A DNA stretch of 64,000 nucleotides from Tribonema minus (taxonomy: Eukaryota > Sar > Xanthophyceae > Tribonematales > Tribonemataceae): the NCBI GenBank assembly GCA_017506865.1, contig JAFCMP010000008.1, positions 248,001 through 312,000 of the forward strand, read 5' to 3'. A model generated the notes under the pieces. The model made no database searches and was not told the origin of the DNA. It was given only the letters and a program-made list of their open reading frames with translations. A program made the position numbers and the translations under genes. This document shows, piece after piece, positions 10,825-23,600 of this stretch. Every line of letters begins with the position of its first letter. Positions within the stretch are counted from its first letter, which is position 1.

Positions 10825-13800
10825 ATGAGGGTTTGCATTATCGGCGGAGGCTTCTCTGGAGTCACCGCGGCGTCGGTGCTGCAGCAGCGAGGCATTGAAG
10901 CCGTAGTGTACGAGCGGGAGAGCTGCGTTGGAGGCGTTTGGGTGCATGCTTACCCGACGGCACAGTGCCAGAACATAGCCTCGGGCTACCACTTGCCGAC
11001 ACTCAGCTGGGAACAAGCAGGAATTCGGCCATCTCTGAATCCCACCAAGCCAGAGCTACTGGGATATCTCACTGCAGCAGTACAGCGCCTGAAGCTGGAT
11101 GTTCGCTTGAGCACCAGTATTGACAGCTGCACGAGGGGTGCAGAAGAAGTGGTGAAGTGGACTGTGCGTGGCAGGTACGCTGCAGGCTGGGGCAAGAAGG
11201 CTCAAACAATAGCTTGCACTGCCCTCTCTCATGCTGCTTCCACTGAAGAGCCATCCTGGTCATTTGGGCCCATGGAAGATTCTTAAGCCTATGAGATGCA
11301 TCTTGCTCGGGCATGCATATTCAAATTGTTCGACAAAGACGCGCATAAACAAGTTACCGCGCTTATGAGTTACGCCTCTCTGCCGCTGCATGCATGATGC
11401 ACTCGCACTGCAATGGCCTTTAACACGCACTTCAGAAAGCATCAGTAATGCTGGCAAAGGTACTATTAGTAGCGCAGACAAATTTTAGTGCAATCGAAGT
11501 AAATTGAGGTTCAGACCATGGGCCTGGCGCTGATGAAGGTTGTAAAAATTCCAGATTTTGGCCTGGAGATGGCGGGGTGATTGTGAGCTCCAGGTGCACG
11601 GAGACATCGGCGGGATCAACAACTGTGACATCCACGCATGAATGCTGATGGCCCATGCTCGCGAATGCGCATACGTGGCTGCCAGTGCGGACTATGGAGC
11701 AGGTCTAGGTTTTTGATGGCATCATCTGCATCTGCTAGGGCAATGGGCAAACTAGGGCAAGGGTGTAGGGTTAGGGTCAGGGTCTGGGAACGGCGCTGGT
11801 CGACCCACAACAGCTTCAACCGTGACGGTCTTGAGGCACACCAAGAAGACGGCATGGCATGGCGTGCTTCTGGCTTGCACAGGCGCGGTGCACTTTTGCT
11901 GGCTGCACATGTCAGAGCTGCGCTCGTGCGACCTCCGCAAAGGCAGCTCTTTACGTATCACTGTTATGGGCCATGTGTCCTGGAGCAGATGCATTGCATC
12001 CACTGCGCTTCACAATTTCAAGTTTTGCCTGCTCTCGGGAGTTGGTCATTGCTCTGGTCTGCCAGCTGCTCTACCGCCGGCACTTGCTCCTGTCTTTTGT
12101 CGCAGTAAATGATGATGTGCCATGGTGCCCCCTGCATGAACGTATTCATGTGTGTACGCAGGGGGCCTGCTGGCGAGTTTACCGAGGAATTTGACTTCCT
12201 GCTAGTGGCGACGGGCATGTTTGGGACGCCCGTCCCCATGGAGTTTCCCGGGCAGGAGACGTTCCGTGGGCGCATCATTGGGCCCAACGACATGACGCGC
12301 GAGGTGATTGCGGAACTCCAGGTGAGAGGCACGCGGCAGCAATGGTGCACATACCTACGTACCCATCTGACACTCTCACACGCTGGCATGCCATCTCTGT
12401 TCGTGATGTTGTACCTGGTGAGATGAAGGCGATACAATCGTGAACATTGAGCCTGACGACTGTACAATAAACACACTGCAGCACATGACAAGACCAGGAT
12501 GTTGTACATACATATCATGGTGCACTCCTGCAGAATATGGCATACCAGTGAATGTACCTCATTTACTTTTGCTTGGGGGGCGGAAAAGCTATGAAATACG
12601 CAAGGTTTGCATCTCTTGCGCTCGTGAATGCCCGAGCTCACAGCGCAACCATAAGCTCGGCTCAAAGCGAGTGTTGCCTGGGCTCTTCCAGTCCAGCAAA
12701 TGTACTCATCTACCCGTCACCGTACCACTGTGATGGGGGGCTCAATGGCGCATGAGCTCAAATGGCTGAGCGCTGATGGCATGTCGTCCAATGGCGACAC
12801 CCATGCCCTCTGCACGCTGTCAATGGGGTGGCCAAGAGCTCGGTGTGGCGGTGCCATGGCCAAGAGCTCAGTGCGGCCGTGCCATGGACACTACGCTGCC
12901 CGCACTGTCATGTTTACCCCTACAAATGTCTCCTAAACTTATGACACGCCACCTTGAAGCAGTCAATGCTGCCTTAAATATCGACGGTGTGTTGTCTCTG
13001 CGCACACCCATGTTGAATGCCGCAAGCATCAAAGCACACTGTCCAAATCAGCCACACTTACAACAGCACCCGCACGCCGGTGTGGCTGACAGAGCACTGC
13101 CTCCCATTCACACAGTCGCACGCATGCATGCAAGGCAACACGCTCGCAAACTGTCAGCGTCGGCATGTGCACCTTAAGCCAGGCACTGATGCGGCAAACG
13201 CAGGCAGATGCGCACTGTGCGCGCATCTCCAGCCCACACCAAGCAGACAGGCCGCACCCTCCTGTAAAATGACTTCAGAGTGTTGAGCCACAATCAGGAG
13301 CTGGTAGCTAACAGACCACTGCCCTACCCCCCCCCCCCCCCCCCTCCGCACAGGGCAAGACCCTCGCAGTGGTGGGCTTCGGAAAATGCGCGCTAGACCA
13401 GGCGACCGACGCCGCGAACGCCGGCGTGCGCACCATTCACGTCTTCCGCAGGCCCGGCTGGGGCGTCCCGCAGCGCCTCCTCGGCATCCACTACTCCTGG
13501 GCCCTGTGGACGCGGCTCAACACCGTCATGGTGCCCTGTTGGGACCACCCGACGGCGGCGGCGCGCCTGCTGCACGCGCGTGCGCGCGCGCTCGTGCGCG
13601 CCTTCTGGGCGCTGATCGAGACTGTTATATGGGGCACAATCACGGCGCACGCATGGGGGCGCGGCGCCGCGGCGCGCGCGCGCGTCGCGCTGCTGCGCCC
13701 CCCCACCCCCTTCATCCGCTGCTTCCGCCCCTCGCTGCCCATCCTGCCGCCGCGGTACCCCGCGCACGTCGCGAGCGGCGCGATAGAGCCCGTGCGGAGC

Positions 13801-15125
13801 GCTGTCGCGGGGCTGTGCGCGCAGGGACTCCGACTCATCGACGGACGAGTCGTTGAAGCTGACGTCATCGGGCTGTGCATTGGCCACGGCTCTCCCGTGT
13901 TTCCGTTTCTGCCAAAGGGGGATAGGGTGCATTTGGAGGGGATGACGGGGGGGGTGCAGCTGTACCGGCACCTCGTGCACCCGTTGGTGCCGGGGGTCGG
14001 CTTTGTGGGAATGAACCACGGCTTTCTCCACATGACACAGGTGAACTGCGATGATTGTCCACAATAATTCGCTGCAAATACAGTGACTGGCATGCCAGCA
14101 TCGATGTCTGCCGTACGTCAAGCAAAGGAAGCATCTGCTGGTTGCAGTGCAGGCTGCAATGCTATACGAAAACCGCTTGCCGGATGGGCAAAGTGCCATT
14201 TTGGGGCTTCGTGCAACTTCGCGTACACTGCAGGGCAGGGACACTGACTGCTGCCCGACGGCATGCTTCATGGTACTTCAAAGTGCTTCTCGCAATGCCC
14301 CCCCCCCCCCCCCCCCATGCCCTTCTGCTCCCTCCCCAGTTCTGCCGCCGCCGCTGCCGCCACCGCCGCCAGGCCGAGTTCAGACGTGCATGTTTCGGAA
14401 CTTTAGAGCACTTGAGAACAATTTTCAAAATGCCCTCCTCCCCCCATGCCTTCTTGCTCACCTCCCAACTCCGTGCCGCCACCGCTGCCGCCGCCGCCGG
14501 GTCGAGTTCAGATGTTGCATGCTTCAGAACTTCAGAACTTCAGAGCAGCTCTCAAAATGCCCCCACCCCCCTCATGCCTTCCGCTCGTTCCCCAGCTCCC
14601 CCTGCTGCCGCCACCACCGCCGCCAGGTCGAGATCAGACGTGCATGCTTCAGAAGCTCAGAGTACTTGGTAGCAATTCTCAAAATGCCCCCCTCCTCCCT
14701 CCCCTGCCCTTCTGCTCACTTCCCAACCCCCCCTGCCCCGCCGCCGCTGCCGCCGCCAGGTCGAGATCGGGACGCTGTGGCTGAGCGCCATGATGCGCGG
14801 CGAGCTGCTGCTGCCGCCCGTCAGCGCTCAGCTCGCGGCCGCGGACGCCATGCGCGCGTGGAAGGCGGCCAACGAGCAGCTCTGCCCCGCCTCCAACTGC
14901 TGCGTCACGGCGCACTACCCGCAGTACAACGACGTGCTGCTGGGGGACCTCGGCATGCGCACCGGCAGGCACACGGGGGCGCGCGCGCTGCTGAGCTACG
15001 TCACGCGCATGGGCGCGAGCGACTACGCAGGCGTAGTGGCAGAGTACGAGGCGCGCCTGAGGAGCGATGCTTCGGGCGGCGGCGGCGCCGCGCCGCCGCG
15101 CCGCGTGCTCGACCGCGTCATGTGA
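10825..15125 (+). CDS. Flavin-containing monooxygenase-like protein (4 exons, 520 aa)
   Basis: This is a predicted FAD/NADPH-dependent monooxygenase of soft nucleophiles or small molecules. Exons: 10825-11174, 12162-12321, 13354-14040, 14760-15125. Phases match and the frame ends at TGA. Residues 5-12 contain the FAD Rossmann motif (GGGFSG), followed by an acidic strand end (VVYERE). The ATG motif is VATGMFGTP (132-140). A second dinucleotide motif, VVGFGKCALD (176-185), should bind NADPH. The FMO-identifying site normally reads F-x-G-x3-H-x3-Y/F; here FRGRIIGPNDM (151-161) has Gly in place of His and Met at the end, so activity may differ. The start is placed just before the nucleotide-binding strand; an in-frame ATG-type start 19 codons upstream is possible. 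Exon 3 is preceded by a pure C run acting as its pyrimidine tract. Confidence 0.9.
13327..13344 (+). repeat. Poly-C tract at an intron 3' end
   Basis: A long uninterrupted C run ends nine bases before the acceptor of the monooxygenase exon 3 (CAG at 13351-13353). Similar C or G runs occur near 14297, 20255, 21259, 43680, 62170 and 63530. Confidence 0.8.
14290..14775. repeat. Array of monooxygenase exon 4 acceptor-edge copies
   Basis: The true acceptor (CCGCCGCCAG, then GTCGAGATC) is at 14750-14768. Three upstream copies near 14354, 14490 and 14612 each contain the C-rich tract, a CAG or CGG junction, GTCGAG-like exon sequence and a TGCATGCTTCAGAA tail. The period is about 125-135 bp. Confidence 0.88.
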
Positions 15126-15195
15126 GCGCCCCCGCTGCTGCTGCGTCATCATGAAAGTATGATGCAGCGCCTGCGGCCCGCTGCATGGCAAGTTC

Positions 15196-15290
15196 AACTG
15201 GGAGTCCGTGTGGGGCGCGCCTGCGAAGCGATGCTGCGGGGAGCGCCGCGCCGCGTGCGCGGCCGCGTTATGTGAGCGGCGGCGCGCGGC
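15196..15290 (+). repeat. Duplicate of the monooxygenase 3' end including its stop codon
   Basis: This sequence resembles about 15045-15130: the GCGCGCC edge, GAGCGATGCT, the CGCCGCGCCG stretch and a terminal TTATGTGAGCG. It is therefore a second, non-functional copy of the last coding segment with its stop, just downstream of the gene. Confidence 0.7.
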
Positions 15291-15299
15291 GCCGCCGCT

Positions 15300-16935
15300 G
15301 CTGCTGCTGCTGCCGCGTGTGCGCCATGCAGCTGGCCAGGGGCCGACGGTGCGTCTGCGTGTCAGTGCTCAACCATGCGGCGCTGCTCAGTTTGACATGG
15401 ACCAACCGTGCAGCAGTGTTCAGGAATTTTGCATCCAGTGGTGGAGCACTGCAGCGATACCTCCTCAGGGGCTGCTGCATGCCGCAATGTTGCTGAGCAC
15501 TGATGATCCCACGGGTCATCAGGCACTACTCGTGTGCACGTACTGTCGCAGATGGCCTGCCTACTTCAATTATGAAGTGTACAGCCACTCACTCTTGCAG
15601 TTTCAAGTCAAGTCGTCTGCCAAGGCCACTAGTGATGGTGGACGTGATCGTTCGCTAGCGTTATTTATCGACAATTAATCCAAATTTCGGTAGCTGCGAT
15701 CAGCGCAAGACAACACAGCATTGTGTTAGCACAAGACAGCACAGCTTTGCCAAAGTTTAGAGACCGTGCGACGCCCAAGCGGCGTTGCACCATGCCCCGT
15801 TTTTACGCACACCGGTGCACACATTTTATGGGTTGAGCATGCTTTCAGCATATCTGTTCAGATTTTTGAAGGCAACTGCTTGACTCCGCCGCAGTTGAAA
15901 CGCTTTTGACTCCCCGATGGCTGGCATTTTCAAGACTACCCCCCATCCTCCCCGTTTCCCCGTACTGGCCAGACGCAACTTTTTCGAGACACGTCACTCC
16001 CCTAAACCCTCAAAACACACTGTCTCAGCAGTTGCCTCCAGCACGTACTTGTTGGCCACTAGTGAACCAACGTTAGTGCGTGCGCCGTTCCAGCTTTTCT
16101 ACTCATTTCGTCCGACGCGCGTTTCTATACACCGTTCTCTCCTCTTTATTGAAAACTAGTTTACTGCCACAGTGCCAGTGCATTCAGCCGCTTCAGACCT
16201 CTTGCTTGCCATTCATTGTGTGATGTCTTCACAACTGCCAAATTGCATTTCACCATTTGGTCACCAGAATCAGCGACGACCACCTACTGGTAAACAATGA
16301 TCACATTGGTGTTGGAAAAGGCGTGCGAGTTTTGTAAGAGCGTTAGCGTGACCTTCAGCATGACAGTGGTAACGTGTTTCAGCGTCAGCTCACAGTATAG
16401 ACGCTGCAGATATACAGAACAGAACGCTTGTGAAGGCGAGCACTGCATTGCTGCAAATATACAGAACAGAAAGCAGTTGTGAAGTCAAGCGTTGCTTTGT
16501 TGTTGCATTGACATCATCACGGTCCATTCCGTGTAGGCGCGGACGGTGCAGTGCACAGTTGTCAGAGAAAACCCCTTGGGCTGCTGCTGCTGCTGACAAG
16601 CTCATCATGGTGATGTTGCGCATATGTCCAGTCAAACCGACAGATCAATTGTGCATGCATGAACATGACATACGCAATGTGCAGCAAGAAAAAGGTCGCC
16701 CTCTGAGCTCTCAGAGCTGATTTCCCATACGCAGCCGCCACAACTGCTGTTGTTGCATGAAGGCCATACATATGAGTGGCCGACACCAGAACCTCTTGCA
16801 CAGGCACACCACGCACACACACAAACAGGTCAACTGCTGTGCGTGTACACACACAAGAAACAAACCGCAGTGCTCAGCACATACCAGCCAGAGTTGAACA
16901 CATCCAGCATATCCGGGCAACCTCCAACGTAGTCA
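15300..16935. other. Intergenic region, no supported gene
   Basis: This lies between the convergent monooxygenase and PPR genes. Short open frames are present, but none has recognisable content or splice partners. Confidence 0.5.
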
Positions 16936-17014
16936 TACGACATGTAGATCCCTTACAGCTAGATGCCAACCATCTGGGCTTTTTCGCGCCCTGAGCGAGA
17001 ATTAATAAAAAGTA
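16936..17014 (+). repeat. Dispersed hairpin-plus-tail element, copy 2
   Basis: It starts near GACATGTAGAT and contains CCATCTGGGCTTTTTCGCGC, then CCTGAGCGAGAATTAATAAA and AAGTAC. It aligns over about 80 bp with 59739-59823. GGGC and GCCC can pair across the T/C-rich loop. Confidence 0.75.
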
Positions 17015-17660
17015 CATGCATGCAGCAATGCACGGAAGCGAGACGACCGGCGGCGGCAGCAGAGGGACAAGACACAAAACTGTAGTGGCACCAGGGCGCG
17101 TGTGGCAGAACATCCATGTAAAACCTCCAATAAACGGGGTTGCCATGCGAACCGCAACTGCACAACACATACTTCAAGGTGGGGTGGTGTACCAACGCAA
17201 CTGTACAAAGGGGAGCAGGGCAGGTGGCCTGAGCTGCACACCCGTTGTGACCATGTTGTATCGTGCAGCCTAATTACGCAAACGACACTGATCAAATACC
17301 AGTAACGAGGACACGAGCAACAGCTACATTGCGCGAACCTCGCGCAGAAATATCCCCCGCGTTGCCGATGCGTTACCATACAACATCTGGATACAAGTCG
17401 CCACGCTAGTGCATGACGACGGCGACGCGAGCTGCCGGGTCTTCTGACCGCCTGCCGCGATTAGCGCCGCCTGGCAGCATCTCGAAGCAGACAAATGCAG
17501 CCCACCACCCGCTGCTGCACGATCCTTCAGCGTTGGTGTACCTCCCTCCCTTGCAGAGATGGATAAAACACCAGCCCCCCAACCACCTTCTTCACATCAG
17601 AACCTGCGCCGCACCGTGCGACACTGCCTCCCTTTCTACTTCAACTTGAAGTAGCAGGGT
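17015..17660. other. 3' flank of the PPR gene, nothing recognised
   Basis: No further coding sequence can be supported here. It should include the 3' untranslated region of the minus-strand PPR gene. Confidence 0.4.
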
Positions 17661-20600
17661 TCAAGTATTCGGGCTGGCGTACCCAGGCCAGGGTCCAGAG
17701 CCGCCGCCACTCATGCCATCGCCAGCGCTGCTGATGTTGCGCGGTGCAGCTCTTCTGGCGGATGGTGTCCCGTTGTTGTTGTTGTTGGCAGCGGCCAAGT
17801 GGCTCAGCAGGGTGTTGTAGTCCTGTGGGGTGTGGGGGGGCAGCAAGAGAGACACGCGTATCAGTTTGCTAGTTCATCGTGCGGAGTCACGGGGGGTTCA
17901 ACTCCCCCAGAGAGTGTACTGCACTATTCCAGCAAGTGTACTCCGCTTTACAACTTTGAGACCGCACCATGCTGAATACAGGAACCTCGAGGCATTAGGA
18001 TTGGGGTAAAGGTTGCTCGTGATACAGCCGTGCTGCTGCGCGCTGCTCTTGCACCACACATGCATTTATGCAAGTAGTGGCTGCAAGAGCATCGCCTTGA
18101 ATTCGGACGCCAGCCCTAAACGCATGTGGTCATGTCGAGAAGCCGCAGGGTATGCAGAGGTATGCATGCATAGTCACAGGGGGCATGTATCATCATCACC
18201 GCCACCAGCGCCATGGCAGCTTTGCGAGGCATGTGTAAGCTTTTCCTTTGTGTGCGTGTACGCTAGATATACTTTGAAGCACATACATACATACATGGAC
18301 ATTGTACGCAATGATATATATATACCTGTTGCTGGGGTGTGCGTAAATGACTGGTAAATATGCCACAAAAAACAAGTACTTCGAAGTAGGTATGCATGCA
18401 GTCATAGTATGCAGGGGGGGCATGTATACAATTATGGGGCATGTATGTATCGTCACCTTGAGGTCCGGCACCAGCCCTGCGGCGCGCATCTGGTGGAGCA
18501 GGCGCGAGGCGTGAGTGCCGTCTTGAAGTTTGCACGCCGCCGTCAGCGCGCAGCTGCAATGCGCGGAAGCATCACGATAAAGCACGGCGTTAGAGGAGGG
18601 GTAAGGCAGCTGAGTGAAAGCACTGTACTCATGGCACCTAGGATGGCACTGAGTGAATGGTTGACACTTTGCCAGTGGCATCAACAGTGTCATGACGCAA
18701 ACCCTAACCCTAACCCTGACCCTACACCTAACCCTAACCCTAGGTGCGTCACCGACGCGGATGCTAGGCACGAAATGGATGCGCACTAGCATTGCGCCAA
18801 AGGCATGAAGAGAGCATCAGTAAATGCAGTCGTGACCCGCACCCTGACCCTAACCCTAGATGCGGCACCGGCGCGGACGCTAGGCGCGCAATAGATGCGC
18901 ACTTGATGTGGCAGACAGCGCGCCGATTTTTTGGTGTCTCTGCAGCTGCGTTCGGCGCCCAATAGCACAGTGTACGCTTCGTGTGCGCGCAGAGCAGCGG
19001 TGAGCATGTGCAACATGAAGTGCACAACAAATGAAGCACGTCTACTCAGCAAGTGCTTCGTGATCATCCCCGGTTTTGTTTGGCGTCTCGTGTCTATTAC
19101 TGGCGTCAGCACAGTCGGTCATGACTCCTACAGAGCAAGCAAAAGAGTCAGTGCACACCAGCTGGCGCGGCTAGAAAAATCAGGTCCCCTTCAAGTTTCT
19201 GTTAGGGTCAGGGTTGCACAGATCATTTCACACTTCAACTACTCATTTCCCACTTCACCTACTTCGAAGTACAAGTTTGAAGGTCTTCACCTGTAGATGG
19301 TGGCGTCGGGGTCGATGCCCCTTACGCGCATAGAGGTGACCAGGTCTAGCGCCAGCTGCCACTCGCGCGCGCCGCAGAGCGACATCATCACCGGCGCATA
19401 CGCGATGCACCTGCACAGCGCCAAAACACACAGCAGCCGTTTGTGAGGAATCAGATAATTCTCGAATGACACCATTGTTTAACATCGAGCATGTTGTCGC
19501 CTAGCATCACGACTGGCGCATACACAATGCACCTACGCAATGCTGACACACACAGTCATTTGTTTGCGTGACATCAATTGTGAAAAACGAGCGCGTTGTC
19601 GCCGAAAAAAACACCGAGGCATCCGCCGAATGCATCTTCTTCTTTGTAGGCATTGCATCTGGCAGAGGGGGGCGTTTGTTCACTAGTAACCAGTAGTAAG
19701 TGATGCGCAGTGGGGCATCGCCTAACCTTACATGCTTACTCCAACCCTACCTGGAAGCGGAACATGCTCACTTGCTACGAATAGGCAGCTGTACACAATG
19801 ATAATAGGAATTGCACAGTGAGGTCTTAACCCCAACTCTGATTTTCGTCTCTAAGCCAGCCCCTTGCCCTACTTCATCAATTTGAGCATTGGCTGAAAAT
19901 GCCTGACACACGCCCCCAAGTTCTCTGCGCAACAGAACCAACAGTGTCTGTGATTCGCAATGACACCCACCAAAGTTCGAAGCCTCCCGGATGGGCACCA
20001 TCAGAAACAAATGCCCACAAGCCTTCTCATTCTTTGCGCACAGTACCAGCACCAGCGACAGGGACAAAACTCAAGCACCAGCGACAGAGACAAAACTCAA
20101 CGCGCCACTCACCCCAGTTTGATGCCTCTCTCGTGGGCAGCATCCAGCAGCCTCGCGGCGTCCCTGAATCGCCCCGCATTGGCGCACGCCGCCACCACCG
20201 TCTGAAACGTAATGGCATCGGGCGCGGGAACCCACTCCCCTCCCCCTTCCCCCCCCCCTCCCCCCCCCTCCATCATCTCCGTCAGCAGCTCCAGCGCAGT
20301 GTCGACACGCCCCGCGCCGCCCAGCGCCAGCAGCGCCGTGTTGAAGCTCACGATATCCGGCCGCAGCGCGCCGCCGCCGCCGCTGCCGCCGCCCTCCGCC
20401 GCCCCCCGCCGCAGCAGGTTCAGTATCGCCTCCGCCTCGCGCCACCTCCCCGCGCGCTGGCACGCGAGCATCGCCGCGTTGTACGTCGCGGCGTCGCGCG
20501 CGCCGCGCGGCAGCGTGCGCAGCAGGCGCAGCGCCGCGACCCAGAGCCCGCCGCCCGGCGCCGCCGCGAGCGCCGCCAGCGCCGCGTTCGCGCACGCCGC

Positions 20601-23600
20601 GTCCGGCACGATGCCGTCCGCGTCGATCATCTGCCGCAGCAGCGCGAGCGCGCCGCGCGCGTCACCGGCGCGCCCCAGCGCCGCGATCGCCGCGCTGTAG
20701 CAGTAGACGTCGGCGCCGCCGCCGCCGCGGCGCGCAGCGTTGAGCAGCGCGACGGCGTCCGCGGTCGCGCCGGCGCGCGCCGCGGCGGCGATGGCGGACG
20801 CGTAGCAGCGCACGTCGGGGCACAGCACCGCGCAGCGCGGGGTCGTCATCTGCATGTCCGCGAGGAGGGCCTTGGCGGTAGTGATGGCACCAACGGGCGC
20901 GCATGCGGCTAGGGCGGCGCCGTAGGTGACGGCTGTGGGCGCGACGCCCGCGGCGCGCATGTCGACAAGGAGCTGCAGCGCCTGGTCGAGGCGCCCCGCC
21001 TGCGTTTATTGTTGCGAGGGAGGGGGGAGGGGGGAAGAGGGGGGGGAGGCAGGACAGGGTGAGGTTGTGGTTCGTGTCACGTTAGAATTACGGTGCAGAT
21101 TGAGGGGGTGTTTGCGGCAAGAGGAGGGGAGGGGGGGGAGGGGGGAGGGCGGAGTCAGCTAGTGAATCACTTGAGACTTGCTGCGGCAGCACGTACGTCT
21201 TCAGTTAGAGCGGCACTTACCAGCAGCTGCAGCGCCTGGTCGAGGCGGCCCGCCTGTGTTGGGGGGGGGGGGGGGGGGCGGAGGAGAGAGAGGGGGTGTG
21301 CGCGCGCGGGGTGATGCAGGGTGGTGGCGAGGATCTTTGGTGTGCATTCTGTTAGGGTGAGGGTTGAGTCGACTGGGCATCGGCTGACTCGACTTGCCGC
21401 ACGCGCTGATGGCGGCACTGACACACTCACTGGGCACTGATTTGCTGAGCGCTGCCTCACCTTGCCGCACGCCGATGAAGCGCCGAGTCCATTGGGCGCT
21501 GACTCACTCACTGAGCACTGAGTTGCTGAGCCCTGCCTCACCGTGCCGCATGCCGGTACCATCGACTCACATATTGAGCACAGACTCACTGACTCGCTGA
21601 GCACTGTCCCACCTTTGCCGCACGCTGACTCCCCTACCGCTGCCGTTTGTGCTCCTTCATTTTCTGATGTACACGCACATCAGAAAGGTGCTGAAGCTTA
21701 TTTCCAATCAGGGTTGAGCTCACAATGAAGCCCTTTGACGTGCGGCACTGATTCGCTGGGAGCTGAGCACTGTCTCACCTTGCCACACGCGCTGATGGCC
21801 GCAGTCCATGGCACAGCGGTGGCTTCCCAGCCCTGCTGCGCGTTCATCTCCTGCAATAGAGCGACGGCCTCCTGGTGCCTGCCGGCGTTGCCGCACGCCG
21901 TTATGGCGCCTGTAATGAAGCAAATTAAGATTGGAGTCTGATTAGATAGAGATGGAGTTTGACGAGTTGTGGAAGTCGCATACAGTACCTGAAAGCCTAA
22001 ACACATTGGTCTGCCATACAGGGCTGCACTAACGGCTGGGCAAGGGTTAGGGTTAGGGTTAGGGCAGGCGTCCGGGATTGGCCGGTCGCTGGGGTGGCCT
22101 CACAGCTGACGCACATGTCAAACAGAGTCCACGACTAATTATCATCACTTTCTGTTGAAAAAAGAGACCTGTTGAGAGATTAGATGTGTCTATCTTTAAC
22201 TGGTTTCCGAATTAGTTTGCGATGATGTTTCATTATTGGAAGTGTTGATGTGAGTTTTTAAAACTGGTTGTAATTGGTACTATTCATTGCCGCACTCCTA
22301 ACCAGCAGATCTCTGAGCAACATCAACCATAGGATAAGACAACTTTAATGCATGCATTCAAGACACTCACTTGGGTACGACACCACGCCAGGAGGGCATC
22401 CCTCTCGCCATCTGGCAAACATGTTACAACGTTGTTTGATGCGTACATTCAAGTGACTCACTTGAGTACGATACGACGTCGGGGGGCAGCCCCGCTTGCC
22501 GCATCTGGCAAATATCTGTTAGAAATTGACTCTTGATAAAGATATGCGTTCACTCAAGCGACTCACTTGAATACCAAACGACGTCGGGAAGGCATCCCGC
22601 TTGTCGCATCGAGCAAAGGTCTGTCAGAAATTGCAAACTGCCTGATGATAACAACGATGTCTTTAACAATGCGTATATCAGGTGAATCACTTGAGTATGA
22701 GACGATGTCGGGGGGCACCCCCTCTTGTCGCATCCGCCATGCATCTGTTAAAGATTGCTTATTGATGAACACAATGTTTCAAGTGACTCACTTGAGTACA
22801 ATATGGGGGGCAGCCGCTCTTGTCGCATCTGGCAAACATCTGTTGGAAAGTGCCTATTGATAATGACGATGTTTCCAACAAAGCGTACATCAAGCGACTC
22901 ACTCGAGTAGGATACGACGTCGGGGGGCACCCCCTCTTGTCGCATCTGTAATACATCTGTTGATTGTTGCCTATTGATGAAGACGATGTTTCGACAAAGA
23001 CGATGTTTCAGAAAATTGCGTACTGATGAAGACTATGTTTAAAGTGACTCACTTGAGTAAGACACGACATCGGGGGGCACCCCCTCTTGTCGCATCTGGC
23101 TGAGCATCGCTATGGCGCCCTGCCAGTCGGCCACTGTCGCGTACGCGCTGATGACAATGTTGTACAGCTGCAGCGCGAGCGAGGGCGCAACGGCACGTCA
23201 CCAGAATCAGAATGCAGTGCTTCAAGTATTCGCACCTTCAAGTTCTTGCATCTTCGGCTTGCCATGTTGTTGTAGTTGTAGCACAACGGAACGGCACGTC
23301 ACCAGAATCAGTAATAAGGCACTTCAAGTTTACGCATCTTTGGCTCGTCATGTGTTTTGCATTGTCACGTCAGCGGTGCACATGAGTACAGAACGTTGCA
23401 TCGCCATCGGCATCAGAATCAGTCGTAAACCAACGTCAGCTTTGATTGCCAACGTGCGCGGAAAGGGCACAAAGTGCTCAGTGCCTTGTAAGGTGAGCCT
23501 TCAAGCTTGGGGCTCGGCTATGGTGGTTCAGTGTCAGGATCTCCTAACACTGAATCACCCTAGCCTAGCCCTAAGCGCAACTGCTGACCTTGATGGGAGG

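Noticed and set aside
14147-15154. A 335-codon open frame over the monooxygenase exon 4 region
   Set aside because: It is a GC-rich frame shadow. Its C-terminal half is Arg/Ala-rich antisense-like sequence, while the exon in another frame completes the FMO with matching splice phases.
20071-20960. Several long plus- and minus-strand frames over the large PPR exon
   Set aside because: Only the minus frame with repeated PPR helices joins the neighbouring exons in phase. The rest are shadows in GC-rich sequence.
22345-23110. Regularly spaced direct repeats suggesting a CRISPR-like array
   Set aside because: Units are about 100 bp, diverge along their whole length and match the end of a neighbouring PPR exon. 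The genome is eukaryotic and no cas gene is present.
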